Shown: positions 33,977 to 42,138 of the stretch, in pieces
Numbering within the stretch: the first letter of the stretch is position 1
Layout: each line of letters starts with the position of its first letter
Assembly (NCBI GenBank): GCA_036744635.1
Contig: DAIOHQ010000004.1
Coordinates: 1-48,192 of the forward strand
DNA: 48,192 bases
Source: DAIOHQ01 sp036744635
GTDB taxonomy: Bacteria; Planctomycetota; Phycisphaerae; Tepidisphaerales; Tepidisphaeraceae
Reading direction: 5' to 3'
Made by a program: the position numbers and the translations under genes
The notes under the pieces: generated by a model
What the model saw: only the letters and a program-made list of their open reading frames with translations
What the model was told of the DNA's origin: nothing
Database searches by the model: none

Positions 33977-34061
33977 CTGGTTGTCTCCGATTGAAGATTC
34001 GACGAGTGCTGAAGGGAATATGCCCCATGAATTCAAAAGGGCAATGTCCAATAAACGATTT

Positions 34062-34610
34062 TCACGAAATTTTTCTTGATTCTGGTTTGCGTGAATTGTA
34101 TGGGGGGACGGCAGACAGCAACTGCCGATCGAGGTTTGGCATGATCCACTCCAGCGGTGTGCGTTTGCGCAAGATGGCGATGGCAATGGTCCAGAGCAGC
34201 AGTGCGGTGGCGATGGTGATGTTCTGCCAGGAGTAGAGGTCCCAGGCATTGGGGTTGACGAATCGCAAGTGTGACGACGGCCAGAGGTAGGGAATCGGCC
34301 AAAGCGGGCCGGAGCCGTAATAGTCCATCAGCAGGTGAAGGTGAAACATGCCGAGATACACCGCGATCGAAAGCAGGAATCTGCCGCTGAGCACCGCCAG
34401 CAGCCCGCACGTCAGCAGGCCGAACATGAGGTTGTGCCCAAGCACATGATGGAAGTTTTGATAGGCATCCGAATCCATGCCGAAGATGATGCCCACGCCG
34501 TCGAGGTCGGGAATCGCCGAGGCGGCCATGCACCCGAAGCGCTGACGGGCGTTCAACGGAAGGCAGTTGGCCAGGCACCAGCCGGCCATGATGTGGGTGG
34601 GGACGTGCAT
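34062..34610 (-). CDS. YdjM/DUF457-like membrane metal-dependent hydrolase
   Basis: A 182-aa membrane protein. It begins MHVPTHIMAGW and has PDLDG, HHVLGHN and HLHLLMDYYGSGPLWPIPY, the His/Asp pattern that places it with YdjM-like (DUF457) predicted metal-dependent hydrolases. Four hydrophobic segments are seen (about residues 75-95, 100-120, 140-160 and the C-terminal third). The start is the ATG at 34610, since the upstream in-frame sequence lies inside the SIMPL gene. It follows that gene by 34 nt in the same direction. Confidence 0.78.
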   Translation of the reverse strand: MHVPTHIMAGWCLANCLPLNARQRFGCMAASAIPDLDGVGIIFGMDSDAYQNFHHVLGHNLMFGLLTCGLLAVLSGRFLLSIAVYLGMFHLHLLMDYYGSGPLWPIPYLWPSSHLRFVNPNAWDLYSWQNITIATALLLWTIAIAILRKRTPLEWIMPNLDRQLLSAVPPYNSRKPESRKIS

Positions 34611-34644
34611 GGGAGCATGGTTGCGGGCTGGGGTGATCCGGGAC

Positions 34645-35334
34645 TTACTTGCGGGTCTCGGGAACGGGAATGAGATCGAAGACGACGTTGACCGTGGCGG
34701 TGATGGCGATGCGGCCGGTGGGCGTATTGGTGATCTCCTCGCCACGCGCTGCGGTCAGGTCGGCGGCGCCATTCGCTCCGCCGCCACCGGAGAAGCCTTC
34801 TTCAACCATTCGCGGAGGGCCGAGTTTGCAGCCCAATTCTCTGGCCAATGCCTCGGATTTCTCCCTGGCGGCACGCGCAGCCATGAGCCGCGCCTCATCG
34901 CGGTGCTGGCGCAGTTGCGACGACTGCAGTTGAAATTCCGGCGGGACATTGGCACCGGCCTCCACCACTGCGCCATTTAGCTTTTCCAGCACCTTCAAGT
35001 CCTTGAGCAGGACCGTGTACGAGCGGCGTGCGATAAAGGTGTCCATGACGCCGCGCTGTGAAATCGTGTAATGCGGGATCACGGTCACCGCATCGGCGGA
35101 AATGCCGAGATCGCGAATGGCTTTGAAAACGCGGCCGGACGCCTCTTCGTTGGCAGAGCTGGCAGCGGCGCGATCCTTGTCGGATGTTTCAATGCCGAAC
35201 GTCACCTCGGCCTGGTCGGGCGTGACGTAGACGACCGATTCGCCGCTCATGGTGATCGTGCGCGGCGGCTCTTCTGCGCGAGCCATGAGGCCGCAGAGAA
35301 GAACACACGCCAAAAGCAATGTCGCGATGCGCAT
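34645..35334 (-). CDS. SIMPL-domain (DUF541) secreted protein
   Basis: A 229-aa exported protein. It has a signal peptide (MRIATLLLACVLLCGLMARAEE), then the SIMPL fold: RTITMSGESVVYVTPDQAEVTFGIET, ISADAVTVIPHYTISQR, RRSYTVLLKDLKVLEKLNGAVVEAGAN, and the charged helix DEARLMAARAAREKSEALARELGCKLG. The C-terminal strand GRIAITATVNVVFDLIP closes the domain. SIMPL proteins are widespread in periplasmic and surface settings but lack a defined activity. AAGGGAG lies 6 nt before the ATG. It is likely cotranscribed with the YdjM-like gene. Confidence 0.86.
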   Translation of the reverse strand: MRIATLLLACVLLCGLMARAEEPPRTITMSGESVVYVTPDQAEVTFGIETSDKDRAAASSANEEASGRVFKAIRDLGISADAVTVIPHYTISQRGVMDTFIARRSYTVLLKDLKVLEKLNGAVVEAGANVPPEFQLQSSQLRQHRDEARLMAARAAREKSEALARELGCKLGPPRMVEEGFSGGGGANGAADLTAARGEEITNTPTGRIAITATVNVVFDLIPVPETRK

Positions 35335-35430
35335 GGAAAGCTCCCTTGGTTGGTATCGCCCATGGTAACACCAAGCCGCCAGCAATGGCACACTTAACGA
35401 AATGCACAAACGTGCTGGGTCGGAAAATGA

Positions 35431-35844
35431 CTACATCTGTCTCCAGCAGGCGATGGAAAACACCAGGGCGTAATACATCCACAGCATCGAGAACAACAGA
35501 TGCATGACGGTGTGAAAACGATTGCCGCGCCAGAGGGCCTGGTCGTAAATCAGCCATTGCGCGATGAGTCTGGCGATCCAGAATATCGCCAGCCCCCCTG
35601 CCACGAGCTGCGCAAGCTCGGTACGGGCCAGGAGTGTTCGCGGAAAGAACGCCAGAAGTACACCTTGCAGCACCAGCAGCAGACAGATGAACAGCAGATG
35701 CACCCAGAACACCTGTCGCGTCAGCAGGTCGAACTTGCGCGTCTCCGCCCGCCATTGAAAGTGCCGGGCAAAGGATGGATGCGCCGCCGCCAGAAGCAGC
35801 ATGGTGACGCCGGCGATGCGAAGATGGAGTTCGAGTGTGCTCAT
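35431..35844 (-). CDS. Small four-helix membrane protein, unknown function
   Basis: A 137-aa protein with four hydrophobic segments at about residues 8-26, 44-68, 78-98 and 112-133 (the second includes VHLLFICLLLVLQGVLLAFF). No motif identifies a family. Trp and Arg are frequent in the loops (RHFQWRAETRKF, QALWRGNRFH). The ATG is at 35844. It is divergent from ldh with a 169-nt gap, and 96 nt from the SIMPL gene. Confidence 0.65.
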   Translation of the reverse strand: MSTLELHLRIAGVTMLLLAAAHPSFARHFQWRAETRKFDLLTRQVFWVHLLFICLLLVLQGVLLAFFPRTLLARTELAQLVAGGLAIFWIARLIAQWLIYDQALWRGNRFHTVMHLLFSMLWMYYALVFSIACWRQM

Positions 35845-36013
35845 GGCTCGATCGGATGCCGCCGCAGGATGTGGAACATCGGCCTGACTCCTTCAATCAA
35901 TGCTAGACTGGCCGAATACCAAGTCGATGTTTTCAGAAGTTTCATCCGCCGCTGCGCCGACTGAAAACTAATTCGACTGTGCGCCTCGGGACATTGGCAT
36001 TAGGCTGTTCGAC

Positions 36014-36967
36014 ATGCTCGACAATCGCACCGCAAAGATCGCCATCATCGGCGCTGGCAGCGTCGGCGCCACCATCGCCTACTGCTGCATGATCCGCGGC
36101 GTCGCCAAACGGATCGTGTTGTATGACGTCAATCGTGCCAAGGTGGACGCCGAGGTGCTGGATCTCAACCACGGCCTGCAGTTCGTGCCGATGGCGATGA
36201 TCGAAGGCTCGGATGATGTCGGCATTTGCGGCGACGCGGACGTGATCGTGGTGACGGCCGGCGCCAAGCAGAAGCCGGGCCAGTCACGGATGGACCTTGC
36301 TGCCGCCAACTCTGCAATCTGCCGCAGGCTTATCCCGGCGCTGCAGCAGGTCGCCCCGCGGGCGATTTTTCTGCTGGTCACCAATCCCGTCGACGTCATC
36401 ACCTACATCACAATGAAGATCAGCGGACTGCCGAAGGGCCAGGTCTTCGGCAGCGGCACGGTGCTGGACAGCTCTCGGTTTCGTTTCCTGATCGCCCAGC
36501 GCTGCAACGTGGCGGTGCAGAACGTCCATGCCTATATCGCCGGTGAGCATGGAGACAGCGAGATCCCGCTGTGGTCGAGCGCCTCTATCGCCAATATCCC
36601 GCTGCACGATTGGGCGGTGCCGCGGCACGGAAAGCTGACTGTGCGCGACCGCACTGAGATTTTTCAGAATGTGAAGAATGCGGCCTATCAGATCGTCGCG
36701 GGAAAGGGCGCCACCAACTACGCCATTGGGCTGGCCACGGCGAAGATCCTCGAGGCCATCCTGCACGATGAGAGCCGCATCCTTCCGGTCAGTTCACTGC
36801 TCAGCGATTTTCGCGGCATGAGCGATGTGTGCATGTCCATCCCCAGCATCGTCAACCGCATGGGCGTCGAGCAGCCGCTTCCCATCCCGCTGAATCCGGC
36901 CGAAGAAGCAGGACTGCAGAACAGCGCCGATACCATCCGCAAGGCAGTCCGCAAATTGGGGTTCTGA
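36014..36967 (+). CDS. ldh: L-lactate dehydrogenase
   Basis: NAD-dependent interconversion of pyruvate and L-lactate. The 317-aa protein has the dinucleotide loop GAGSVGA (13-19), Asp38 for NAD, and the catalytic set Arg92, Asp152, Arg155 and His179 (GEHGDSE). The specificity position (residue 86, GAKQKPGQSR) is Gln, as in lactate dehydrogenases. Malate dehydrogenases carry Arg there, so lactate is favoured. TNPVD and SGTVLDSSRFRF complete the family pattern. No strong ribosome binding site is visible. A hairpin follows the stop directly. Confidence 0.93.
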   Translation: MLDNRTAKIAIIGAGSVGATIAYCCMIRGVAKRIVLYDVNRAKVDAEVLDLNHGLQFVPMAMIEGSDDVGICGDADVIVVTAGAKQKPGQSRMDLAAANSAICRRLIPALQQVAPRAIFLLVTNPVDVITYITMKISGLPKGQVFGSGTVLDSSRFRFLIAQRCNVAVQNVHAYIAGEHGDSEIPLWSSASIANIPLHDWAVPRHGKLTVRDRTEIFQNVKNAAYQIVAGKGATNYAIGLATAKILEAILHDESRILPVSSLLSDFRGMSDVCMSIPSIVNRMGVEQPLPIPLNPAEEAGLQNSADTIRKAVRKLGF

Positions 36968-36993
36968 TCAGCACCGCATATACATGCGGTGCT
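36968..36993. terminator. Terminator-like hairpin after ldh
   Basis: 11-bp perfect stem CAGCACCGCAT/ATGCGGTGCTG with an ATAC loop, starting one base after the ldh stop codon. There is no T-run. It may also act on the convergent yihY transcript. Confidence 0.5.
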
Positions 36994-37048
36994 GCGGGGC
37001 TGTTCGACAAATGCACCGAGCAAACGGAATGCGCATCCCTCGCGCTGC

Positions 37049-38161
37049 TCAATTCTTCCTCGCCGCATCGTCGACTTTTTCTTTCAGCTCCTCGACCTTC
37101 TTTTCCGGCTGAAGAAGGTCCGCTTCGCCCTCGCGTTTGAGAGTCTGGATTACCTTGGCGGCTTCGGCCTTCAGCTCCTGCGGCTCGGGTTTGGCATCAG
37201 GCGGGATTTGTCCTTTTTCCTGCAGGCGCTTGGCCGCGGCCTGCAGAATGGCGCCGCGGAAATCGCTGGCGCCGCGGGGGACGCCGATGGCGAAGTCGAT
37301 CTCGGAATTGATCTCGGCCCCGATCAGCAGCACCACCGCGTCGATGTAGAAGAACAGCAGCAGCACCGCCACGCCCCCGACGGTGCCATAGGTTTTTTCG
37401 TAGTGGGCGAACTTGTTGATGTAGAAGCGGAAGGCCAGGCCTAGCACGATCCAGACAACCACGCAGAAGACGGCCCCGGGCGTGATCGACTGCCACTTCT
37501 GACGGATGGACGGCCCCCAGAAATAGATCAGCGAGAGCATGGTGAACATCAGCAGCAGCGAAAGCAGCCAGCGCACCACGTCGAAGGCGATGAGCAGGAA
37601 ATCGCCCTCCTGCAGGAACCCTTTGCCCAGCATCCACGCTTTGAGCAGTCCCGCCACCGGCAGCAGCGTGACCACAAGAATCATCAGGACCGCGACGACG
37701 ATGGTCATCACGATGGCAATGAAGCGCTGCAGGTAAAACGGCCGGAACTTCACCACTTCGTAGCACTTGTCGAGGGCGGACATGGTCATGGCCATGCCCC
37801 CCGCCGCAGCCCAAAGCGTGATCAGCAGGCCGATGCTCAGGAGCTGCGCGTGCTGCTGGTAGAGGGTCGTCGAGAGCAGGCCATGCAGATTTTCCCAGAG
37901 CAGGTCGGCGGCGTCGACAGGAAGCTGGTAGATGAAGTGGGCGATCTCGACGTGCGCGCGCTTGCGCCATTCCAGCGGCAGCATCGGCACCATCGTCAGG
38001 AGGAAGATCAGAAAGGGAAAGATGGCGAAGAGCCACGAATAGGCCAGTGCCGCACCCCATGCCAGGATGTTGTCCTCGTTGATCTGCTTCCAGACGCGCA
38101 GGGCGAATGGGACAACCCCCACCTCCTTCAGCACCACCGGCACATCTTTGATGCGAGCCAT
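37049..38161 (-). CDS. YihY/BrkB-family membrane protein
   Basis: A 370-aa protein of the YihY/virulence factor BrkB (formerly "RNase BN") family. The conserved start of the fold, ILAWGAALAYSWLFAIFPFLIFL, the motif TTLYQQHAQLLSIGLLITLWAAAGGMAMTMSALDKCYEV and six hydrophobic segments are present, with YEKTYGTVGGVAVLLLFFYIDAVVLLIGAEIN near residue 270. A charged tail of about 70 residues (Lys/Glu-rich, probably helical) follows the last helix. It is likely the last gene of the moeA unit, 42 nt after thiS. Confidence 0.88.
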   Translation of the reverse strand: MARIKDVPVVLKEVGVVPFALRVWKQINEDNILAWGAALAYSWLFAIFPFLIFLLTMVPMLPLEWRKRAHVEIAHFIYQLPVDAADLLWENLHGLLSTTLYQQHAQLLSIGLLITLWAAAGGMAMTMSALDKCYEVVKFRPFYLQRFIAIVMTIVVAVLMILVVTLLPVAGLLKAWMLGKGFLQEGDFLLIAFDVVRWLLSLLLMFTMLSLIYFWGPSIRQKWQSITPGAVFCVVVWIVLGLAFRFYINKFAHYEKTYGTVGGVAVLLLFFYIDAVVLLIGAEINSEIDFAIGVPRGASDFRGAILQAAAKRLQEKGQIPPDAKPEPQELKAEAAKVIQTLKREGEADLLQPEKKVEELKEKVDDAARKN

Positions 38162-38203
38162 ACCAACGCATTCTTCGGCGGCGGGGGAAAAAACGCAACT
38201 GGG

Positions 38204-38401
38204 TTATCCTCCGCCGACGAAGGTGACGATCTCGACTTCATCGCCATCGGTCAGCATGGTGTCGTATTTTTCAGCGCGGATCAGGCGGCGATTGAGCTCG
38301 ACAGCCACCTTCTGGGGAGTGGTGTTGAACTGCTCGATGAGTTGCAGGATGCTCAGCGGGCCGTCGACCTCACGCTGTTGGCCATTGACGATAAGTTTCA
38401 T
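38204..38401 (-). CDS. thiS: ThiS sulfur-carrier protein
   Basis: A 65-aa ubiquitin-fold sulfur carrier for thiazole synthesis. It begins MKLIVNGQQREV and ends DGDEVEIVTFVGGG, the C-terminal Gly pair that is thiocarboxylated in this family. The start ATG has GGAGG with a 5-nt spacer; a longer in-frame reading lacks similarity. It lies between a small membrane protein and yihY, with no thiG or thiF nearby. MoaD has the same fold, and the gene sits in a moeA operon, but the ThiS-type sequence (VAVELN, DEVEIVTFVGGG) fits better. Confidence 0.85.
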   Translation of the reverse strand: MKLIVNGQQREVDGPLSILQLIEQFNTTPQKVAVELNRRLIRAEKYDTMLTDGDEVEIVTFVGGG

Positions 38402-38419
38402 GCACGCCTCCACCGCAAT

Positions 38420-38809
38420 TCATCTCGGTCCCCAGATGGCTACATATCCATAAATCACCGCCGCCGCAATCAGCGCCAGAGCGATGCCGACCAATGCCTG
38501 CATGCGCTGGTTGACCAGCGCATCGGGCAGCGGCCGAGGTTCCTTGCGCATCTGCCAGAGAACCACGATGCCGAGAAAGAGCGTGATGGTGATTCCATAG
38601 ATCGGATAGGGAAGGAAGCGGTCTTTGATGGAATAGGCTTGGCGGTGCTCCAGTTCGGCGACCGGATTTCTGCTGCCGGGGAGGAAGAGGAAGACGATAG
38701 ACGCCAGAAGCATCGCCAGGCCGAGCCACGCCGTGGCCAGGGCGACCCAGGCCGGCGCGGGGGTCAGGCGCTTGGGTTCTTCCACCGGCTTGAGGGGCAG
38801 GGAGTTCAT
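38420..38809 (-). CDS. Small three-helix membrane protein between moeA and thiS
   Basis: A 129-aa protein starting MNSLPLKPVEEP. Hydrophobic segments lie at about residues 21-43 (AWVALATAWLGLAMLLASIVFLFL), 70-87 and 104-124. I see no family motif. Its ATG overlaps the moeA stop by four nt (ATGA), so it is translated in coupling with moeA. thiS follows after 18 nt. Confidence 0.7.
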   Translation of the reverse strand: MNSLPLKPVEEPKRLTPAPAWVALATAWLGLAMLLASIVFLFLPGSRNPVAELEHRQAYSIKDRFLPYPIYGITITLFLGIVVLWQMRKEPRPLPDALVNQRMQALVGIALALIAAAVIYGYVAIWGPR

Positions 38810-40098
38810 AAGCAAAGGTAGGAAACCGTCTCCCCCGCCGCCCGCGCTGCATCGTGGGCGGGGCGAAGGAGCAGGATGTTGGCCCGGGCGAGGGTATAAA
38901 GATCGGCCGAGCCTTTCCAATTGAGGGGAAGCACCAAGCCACGCTCCAGAACCGCCGGTTGATAAAACTCACGCGGCCCATTTGCAGGCAGCGGGCGCGC
39001 CAACGGCGCAGAAGCGGGCGGATCGGAAACCGTCGCTCCACCCATGCGGCGCAAGAGGCGGGAGGCGAGACGGACGACGCAAACGAAGGCGCTGACGGGG
39101 TTGCCGGGGAGACCAAAGATGAATTTCGTTTCAGCCTGCCCATCGGTTTGCCGCATGCCAAAGACGAAGGGCTTTCCGGGCTTGATCTTCAATTTGGTGA
39201 TCGGCATGTACACGCCGAGTTCGGCCAGCACTTTCGGAACGTAGTCATACTCGCCCATGCTCATGCCGCCGGTGACGCAGAGGGCATCGAGCTCCAGGCC
39301 CTTTAGAATCGCAGCGCGAATCGCATCCGGCCGATCGGGCGCGGTGCCGAGGTCGCGCACCTCGCAACCGAATTGCCGCAGCAGCGCCACCAGCATGATG
39401 TTGTTGGAATTGCGGATCTGCGACGCCGCCGGCGTTCCGTCAATCGGCACCAGCTCATCGCCGGTGCTGAGCACGGCCACGCGCGGACGAAGGTAACACT
39501 CGAGGTTGGCCATTCCGACGCTGGCCGCGACGGCAAGCTGCGCCGGCCCGAGCAGGGCGCCGCGGCCAAGCACGATCTCGCCATGCCTGATGTCACTTCC
39601 TTGCCGCGTAACATAACGGGTCGGGTTGTCCGCTCTCAGAATTCGTATCGGTTGGCCAATCTCTCGGGAAACTGGAGCCTGCACATCCTCAACCGGCACC
39701 ACCCCATCCGCCCCCGGCGGCAGCGGCGCGCCGGTCATGATCGCCATGGTTTCGCTGGAATGGATTGCTCGTGTGGCGGCGCGCCCGGCGGGAATCTCGC
39801 CGACCAGCACAAGATTCACTGGTGTCGTGCCCACCGATGCGCAGGACACGGCAAAGCCGTCCATCAGGCTCTTATCGAAGGGTGGATAATCCCGATCGGC
39901 ATGAATGTCCACCGCCAGGCGCAGCCCCTGCGCCTGCTCCAGTGGGACGAGATTGGTCCGCGGTGATACCTCGACGGCGTCGATGATCTCAATCGCCCGC
40001 TCCACGCTGATCAGCTCGGATACGTCTGGTTCGCTCATCGCGGAGATTTTGAAGGTATTCAGCGAAACGGTCAAATCCCTGCAATCGCGGTATGCCAT
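38806..40098 (-). CDS. moeA: MoeA-type molybdenum cofactor biosynthesis enzyme
   Basis: Inserts molybdate into adenylylated molybdopterin. The 430-aa protein has the MoeA domains in order: PLEQAQGLRLAVDIHADRDYPPFDKSLMDGFAV, VGEIPAGRAA, MTGAPLPPGADGVVPVED, the MoCF-binding core VAVLSTGDELVP with SNNIMLVALLRQFGCEV, and VTGGMSMGEYDYVPKVL. The start at 40098 is chosen for the GGAGAGGG site 6 nt upstream. A later ATG at 40038 gives a 410-aa protein but has no ribosome binding site. It is first in the four-gene unit with the small membrane gene, thiS and yihY. Confidence 0.93.
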   Translation of the reverse strand: MAYRDCRDLTVSLNTFKISAMSEPDVSELISVERAIEIIDAVEVSPRTNLVPLEQAQGLRLAVDIHADRDYPPFDKSLMDGFAVSCASVGTTPVNLVLVGEIPAGRAATRAIHSSETMAIMTGAPLPPGADGVVPVEDVQAPVSREIGQPIRILRADNPTRYVTRQGSDIRHGEIVLGRGALLGPAQLAVAASVGMANLECYLRPRVAVLSTGDELVPIDGTPAASQIRNSNNIMLVALLRQFGCEVRDLGTAPDRPDAIRAAILKGLELDALCVTGGMSMGEYDYVPKVLAELGVYMPITKLKIKPGKPFVFGMRQTDGQAETKFIFGLPGNPVSAFVCVVRLASRLLRRMGGATVSDPPASAPLARPLPANGPREFYQPAVLERGLVLPLNWKGSADLYTLARANILLLRPAHDAARAAGETVSYLCL

Positions 40099-40260
40099 TT
40101 GTTTCCCTCTCCAATGGAAATTTCTGCTGGCCAAGTGAGACGGCATGGCAGAGAAAGCCAAACGGATGAGGCCGCCGCAGTCGCAATGCCGCGAGATCAA
40201 GATTGACGCCCAGCCGGTGCTCTTGAAATGAGCGGACTCGATGCAATCGAAAGGAACTCC

Positions 40261-40395
40261 ATGACCCAGACCCACCCCACCTCAGACCACCCGTCGCCCC
40301 GGCCGGTGAAACGCTGGCTGACGGCGGTGGTCATCCTGCTGATCATCGCGGTCATCGTCGCCATCATCGTTGCGGTAAAATTCTCCCGCGGATGA
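40261..40395 (+). CDS. Single-pass membrane miniprotein (44 aa)
   Basis: A 44-aa open frame starting MTQTHPTSDHPSPRPVKRW, followed by a continuous hydrophobic helix of about 21 residues (LTAVVILLIIAVIVAIIVAV) and a short basic end (KFSRG). AAGGA lies 5 nt before the ATG. The length, helix and ribosome binding site make it a credible small membrane protein. The flanking genes (moeA divergent, comM convergent) give no hint of function. Confidence 0.7.
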   Translation: MTQTHPTSDHPSPRPVKRWLTAVVILLIIAVIVAIIVAVKFSRG

Positions 40396-40460
40396 CGCCA
40401 CGCGCAACGACGAAACTGCTCTGCCGCGGATGTTATAGACGGGCCCCAAACAGGATGCGG

Positions 40461-41963
40461 CTAAAACCGGCGATCCAGCAGCCGATACTGAATCGCCTCG
40501 GCGAGATGATGTTCCTGTATTTGCTCGGCGCCCTCGATGTCGGCGATGGTGCGGGCGACGCGCCGGACCTTGTCGTAAGCGCGGGCGCTGAGCCCCAGCT
40601 CGTCCATCGCCTGCTTCATCAGCAGCAGGCAGGAATCGGAAAGCTCGCAGTGGGCCTTGAGCATCCGGCTGTCCAGCCGGGCATTGGTCACGGTGCCGCC
40701 ATAGCGTTTGGCCTGCAACCCGCGGGCGCGGTCGACCTGCTTGCGCATGGTGGCTGAATCGGTGCCGGCGCGCTTGCTGGTCAACTCCTTGTACGGAATC
40801 GCCGGCACCTCCACGTGAATGTCGATGCGGTCCAGCAGCGGTCCTGATAATTTTTGCAGGTATTTGTCGCGCGCCTTGGGATTCTCCGATGCATATCCGC
40901 TGGCCGTCGGGTTCATCGCCGCCACCAGCATGAAGCGCGCCGGAAACTTGATCGAGCTGTGTACCCGCGCCACCGTCACCTCCCCATCCTCCATCGGCTG
41001 ACGCAGCATCTCCAGCACATAGCGGGAAAACTCCGGAAGCTCATCGAGAAACAGCACGCCATGATGCGCCAGCGAAACCTCCCCCGGCCGCGGAATGGTC
41101 CCGCCGCCGATCAGCGCCTGCGCCGTCGAGGAATGATGCGGCGAGCGCACCGGCCGCTCGTCCATCAGTGCGATTCCTTCCGGCAGCAGCCCGAGGGCCG
41201 AATAAATGCGGGTGGTCTCCAACGACTCCGCCCGCGAAAGCGGCGGCAGAATCCCGGGGATCCGCTGCGCCAGCATCGTCTTGCCGGTGCCCGGCGGACC
41301 CACCATCAGAATATTGTGCCCGCCGGCACAGGCGATCGCGATGGCCCGCTTCACCGCCTCCTGCCCGCGCACCTCGGCGAAGTCGCGCGACTGCGTAAGC
41401 TGCGACGCCTGATAAGGCTCGCCATCCAGCTCATACGGCTCCAGGGCAAGCTGCTCGTTCAGAAACGCCACCGCCTGCGACAACGTGCCGACGGGATAGA
41501 TCTCGACGCCCTCCACCACCGCGGCCTCGCGGGCGTTTTCTTCCGGCAGGATCACGCCTTTGTACTTTTTGTGCCTCGCCAGCAGCGCCAGCGACAGCGC
41601 CCCCTTGATCTTGCGCACCCGCCCATCCAGCGCCAGCTCGCCGGCGATGAGATAATCCTTGTGCCGATCTTCGCCGATGGAATTGGTTCCGCGCAGCAGC
41701 CCGATCGCCATCGGCAGGTCCAGGCTCGGCCCTTCTTTCTTCACGTCGGCGGGAGCGAGGTTGATCGCCAGAGCGTGGCTGGGGAAGGGATAGCCGCTGT
41801 TGATCATGGCGCGGTGAACGCGCTCGATCGACTCCTTCACCGCCGCCTGCGGCAACCCCACCATTACCGTCCGCGACAGCCCGCGCTGCGAGACGTCCAC
41901 CTCCACCTCGCACAGATTCGCATCGATTCCCGTGAGGATGAAGGAGTGAACTTTGGCGAGCAT
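40461..41963 (-). CDS. comM: YifB/ComM-type magnesium-chelatase-like AAA+ protein
   Basis: A 500-aa protein of the YifB/ComM family; ComM helps branch migration during natural transformation in some bacteria. An N-terminal Lon-like fold (GIDANLCEVEVDVSQRGLSRTVMVGLPQAAVKESIERV, LAPADVKKEGPSLDLPMAIGLL, LIAGELALDGRVRKIKG) is followed by the AAA+ core with Walker A GPPGTGKT, FRSPHHSSTAQALIGGG-like RSPHHSS, Walker B HHGVLFLDELPEF and the sensor region AAMNP. The C-terminal helical domain ends EAIQYRLLDRRF. The ATG has AGGA upstream. The transformation role is inferred from the family only. Confidence 0.93.
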   Translation of the reverse strand: MLAKVHSFILTGIDANLCEVEVDVSQRGLSRTVMVGLPQAAVKESIERVHRAMINSGYPFPSHALAINLAPADVKKEGPSLDLPMAIGLLRGTNSIGEDRHKDYLIAGELALDGRVRKIKGALSLALLARHKKYKGVILPEENAREAAVVEGVEIYPVGTLSQAVAFLNEQLALEPYELDGEPYQASQLTQSRDFAEVRGQEAVKRAIAIACAGGHNILMVGPPGTGKTMLAQRIPGILPPLSRAESLETTRIYSALGLLPEGIALMDERPVRSPHHSSTAQALIGGGTIPRPGEVSLAHHGVLFLDELPEFSRYVLEMLRQPMEDGEVTVARVHSSIKFPARFMLVAAMNPTASGYASENPKARDKYLQKLSGPLLDRIDIHVEVPAIPYKELTSKRAGTDSATMRKQVDRARGLQAKRYGGTVTNARLDSRMLKAHCELSDSCLLLMKQAMDELGLSARAYDKVRRVARTIADIEGAEQIQEHHLAEAIQYRLLDRRF

Positions 41964-42078
41964 GGGTTTCCTGGAAAGGCTGGCCGCATGGTAGCAGGAA
42001 ATGCAGACCGGTGGGAAGCAAATTGATTCCCTCCGCCAGGGAAACTTCAGCCAGGGCACAGGCTTGTGCACAAAGCCA

Positions 42079-42109
42079 AGCGGCACGGGCGTAAATTGCC
42101 CGTGCCGCT
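42079..42109 (-). terminator. Terminator of the Wza-like gene
   Basis: Perfect 12-bp stem AGCGGCACGGGC/GCCCGTGCCGCT with a 7-nt loop, about 30 nt after the stop at 42139. On the minus strand TTGGCTTTG follows, a weak T-run. Confidence 0.55.
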
Positions 42110-42138
42110 GGTGTTTCTCGCGCTCGCCAATCTGGCCA

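Noticed and set aside
34033..34578. Alternative minus-strand frame overlapping the YdjM-like gene
   Set aside because: The competing frame has the conserved His/Asp pattern and membrane helices; this one is Arg/Pro-rich.
36014..36967. Malate dehydrogenase as an alternative for the gene called ldh
   Set aside because: The specificity residue is Gln (residue 86) and the surrounding pattern is that of lactate dehydrogenase; malate enzymes carry Arg here.
40854..42026. Open frame (390 codons) on the plus strand opposite comM
   Set aside because: Composition is typical of a GC-rich antisense frame; comM is certain.
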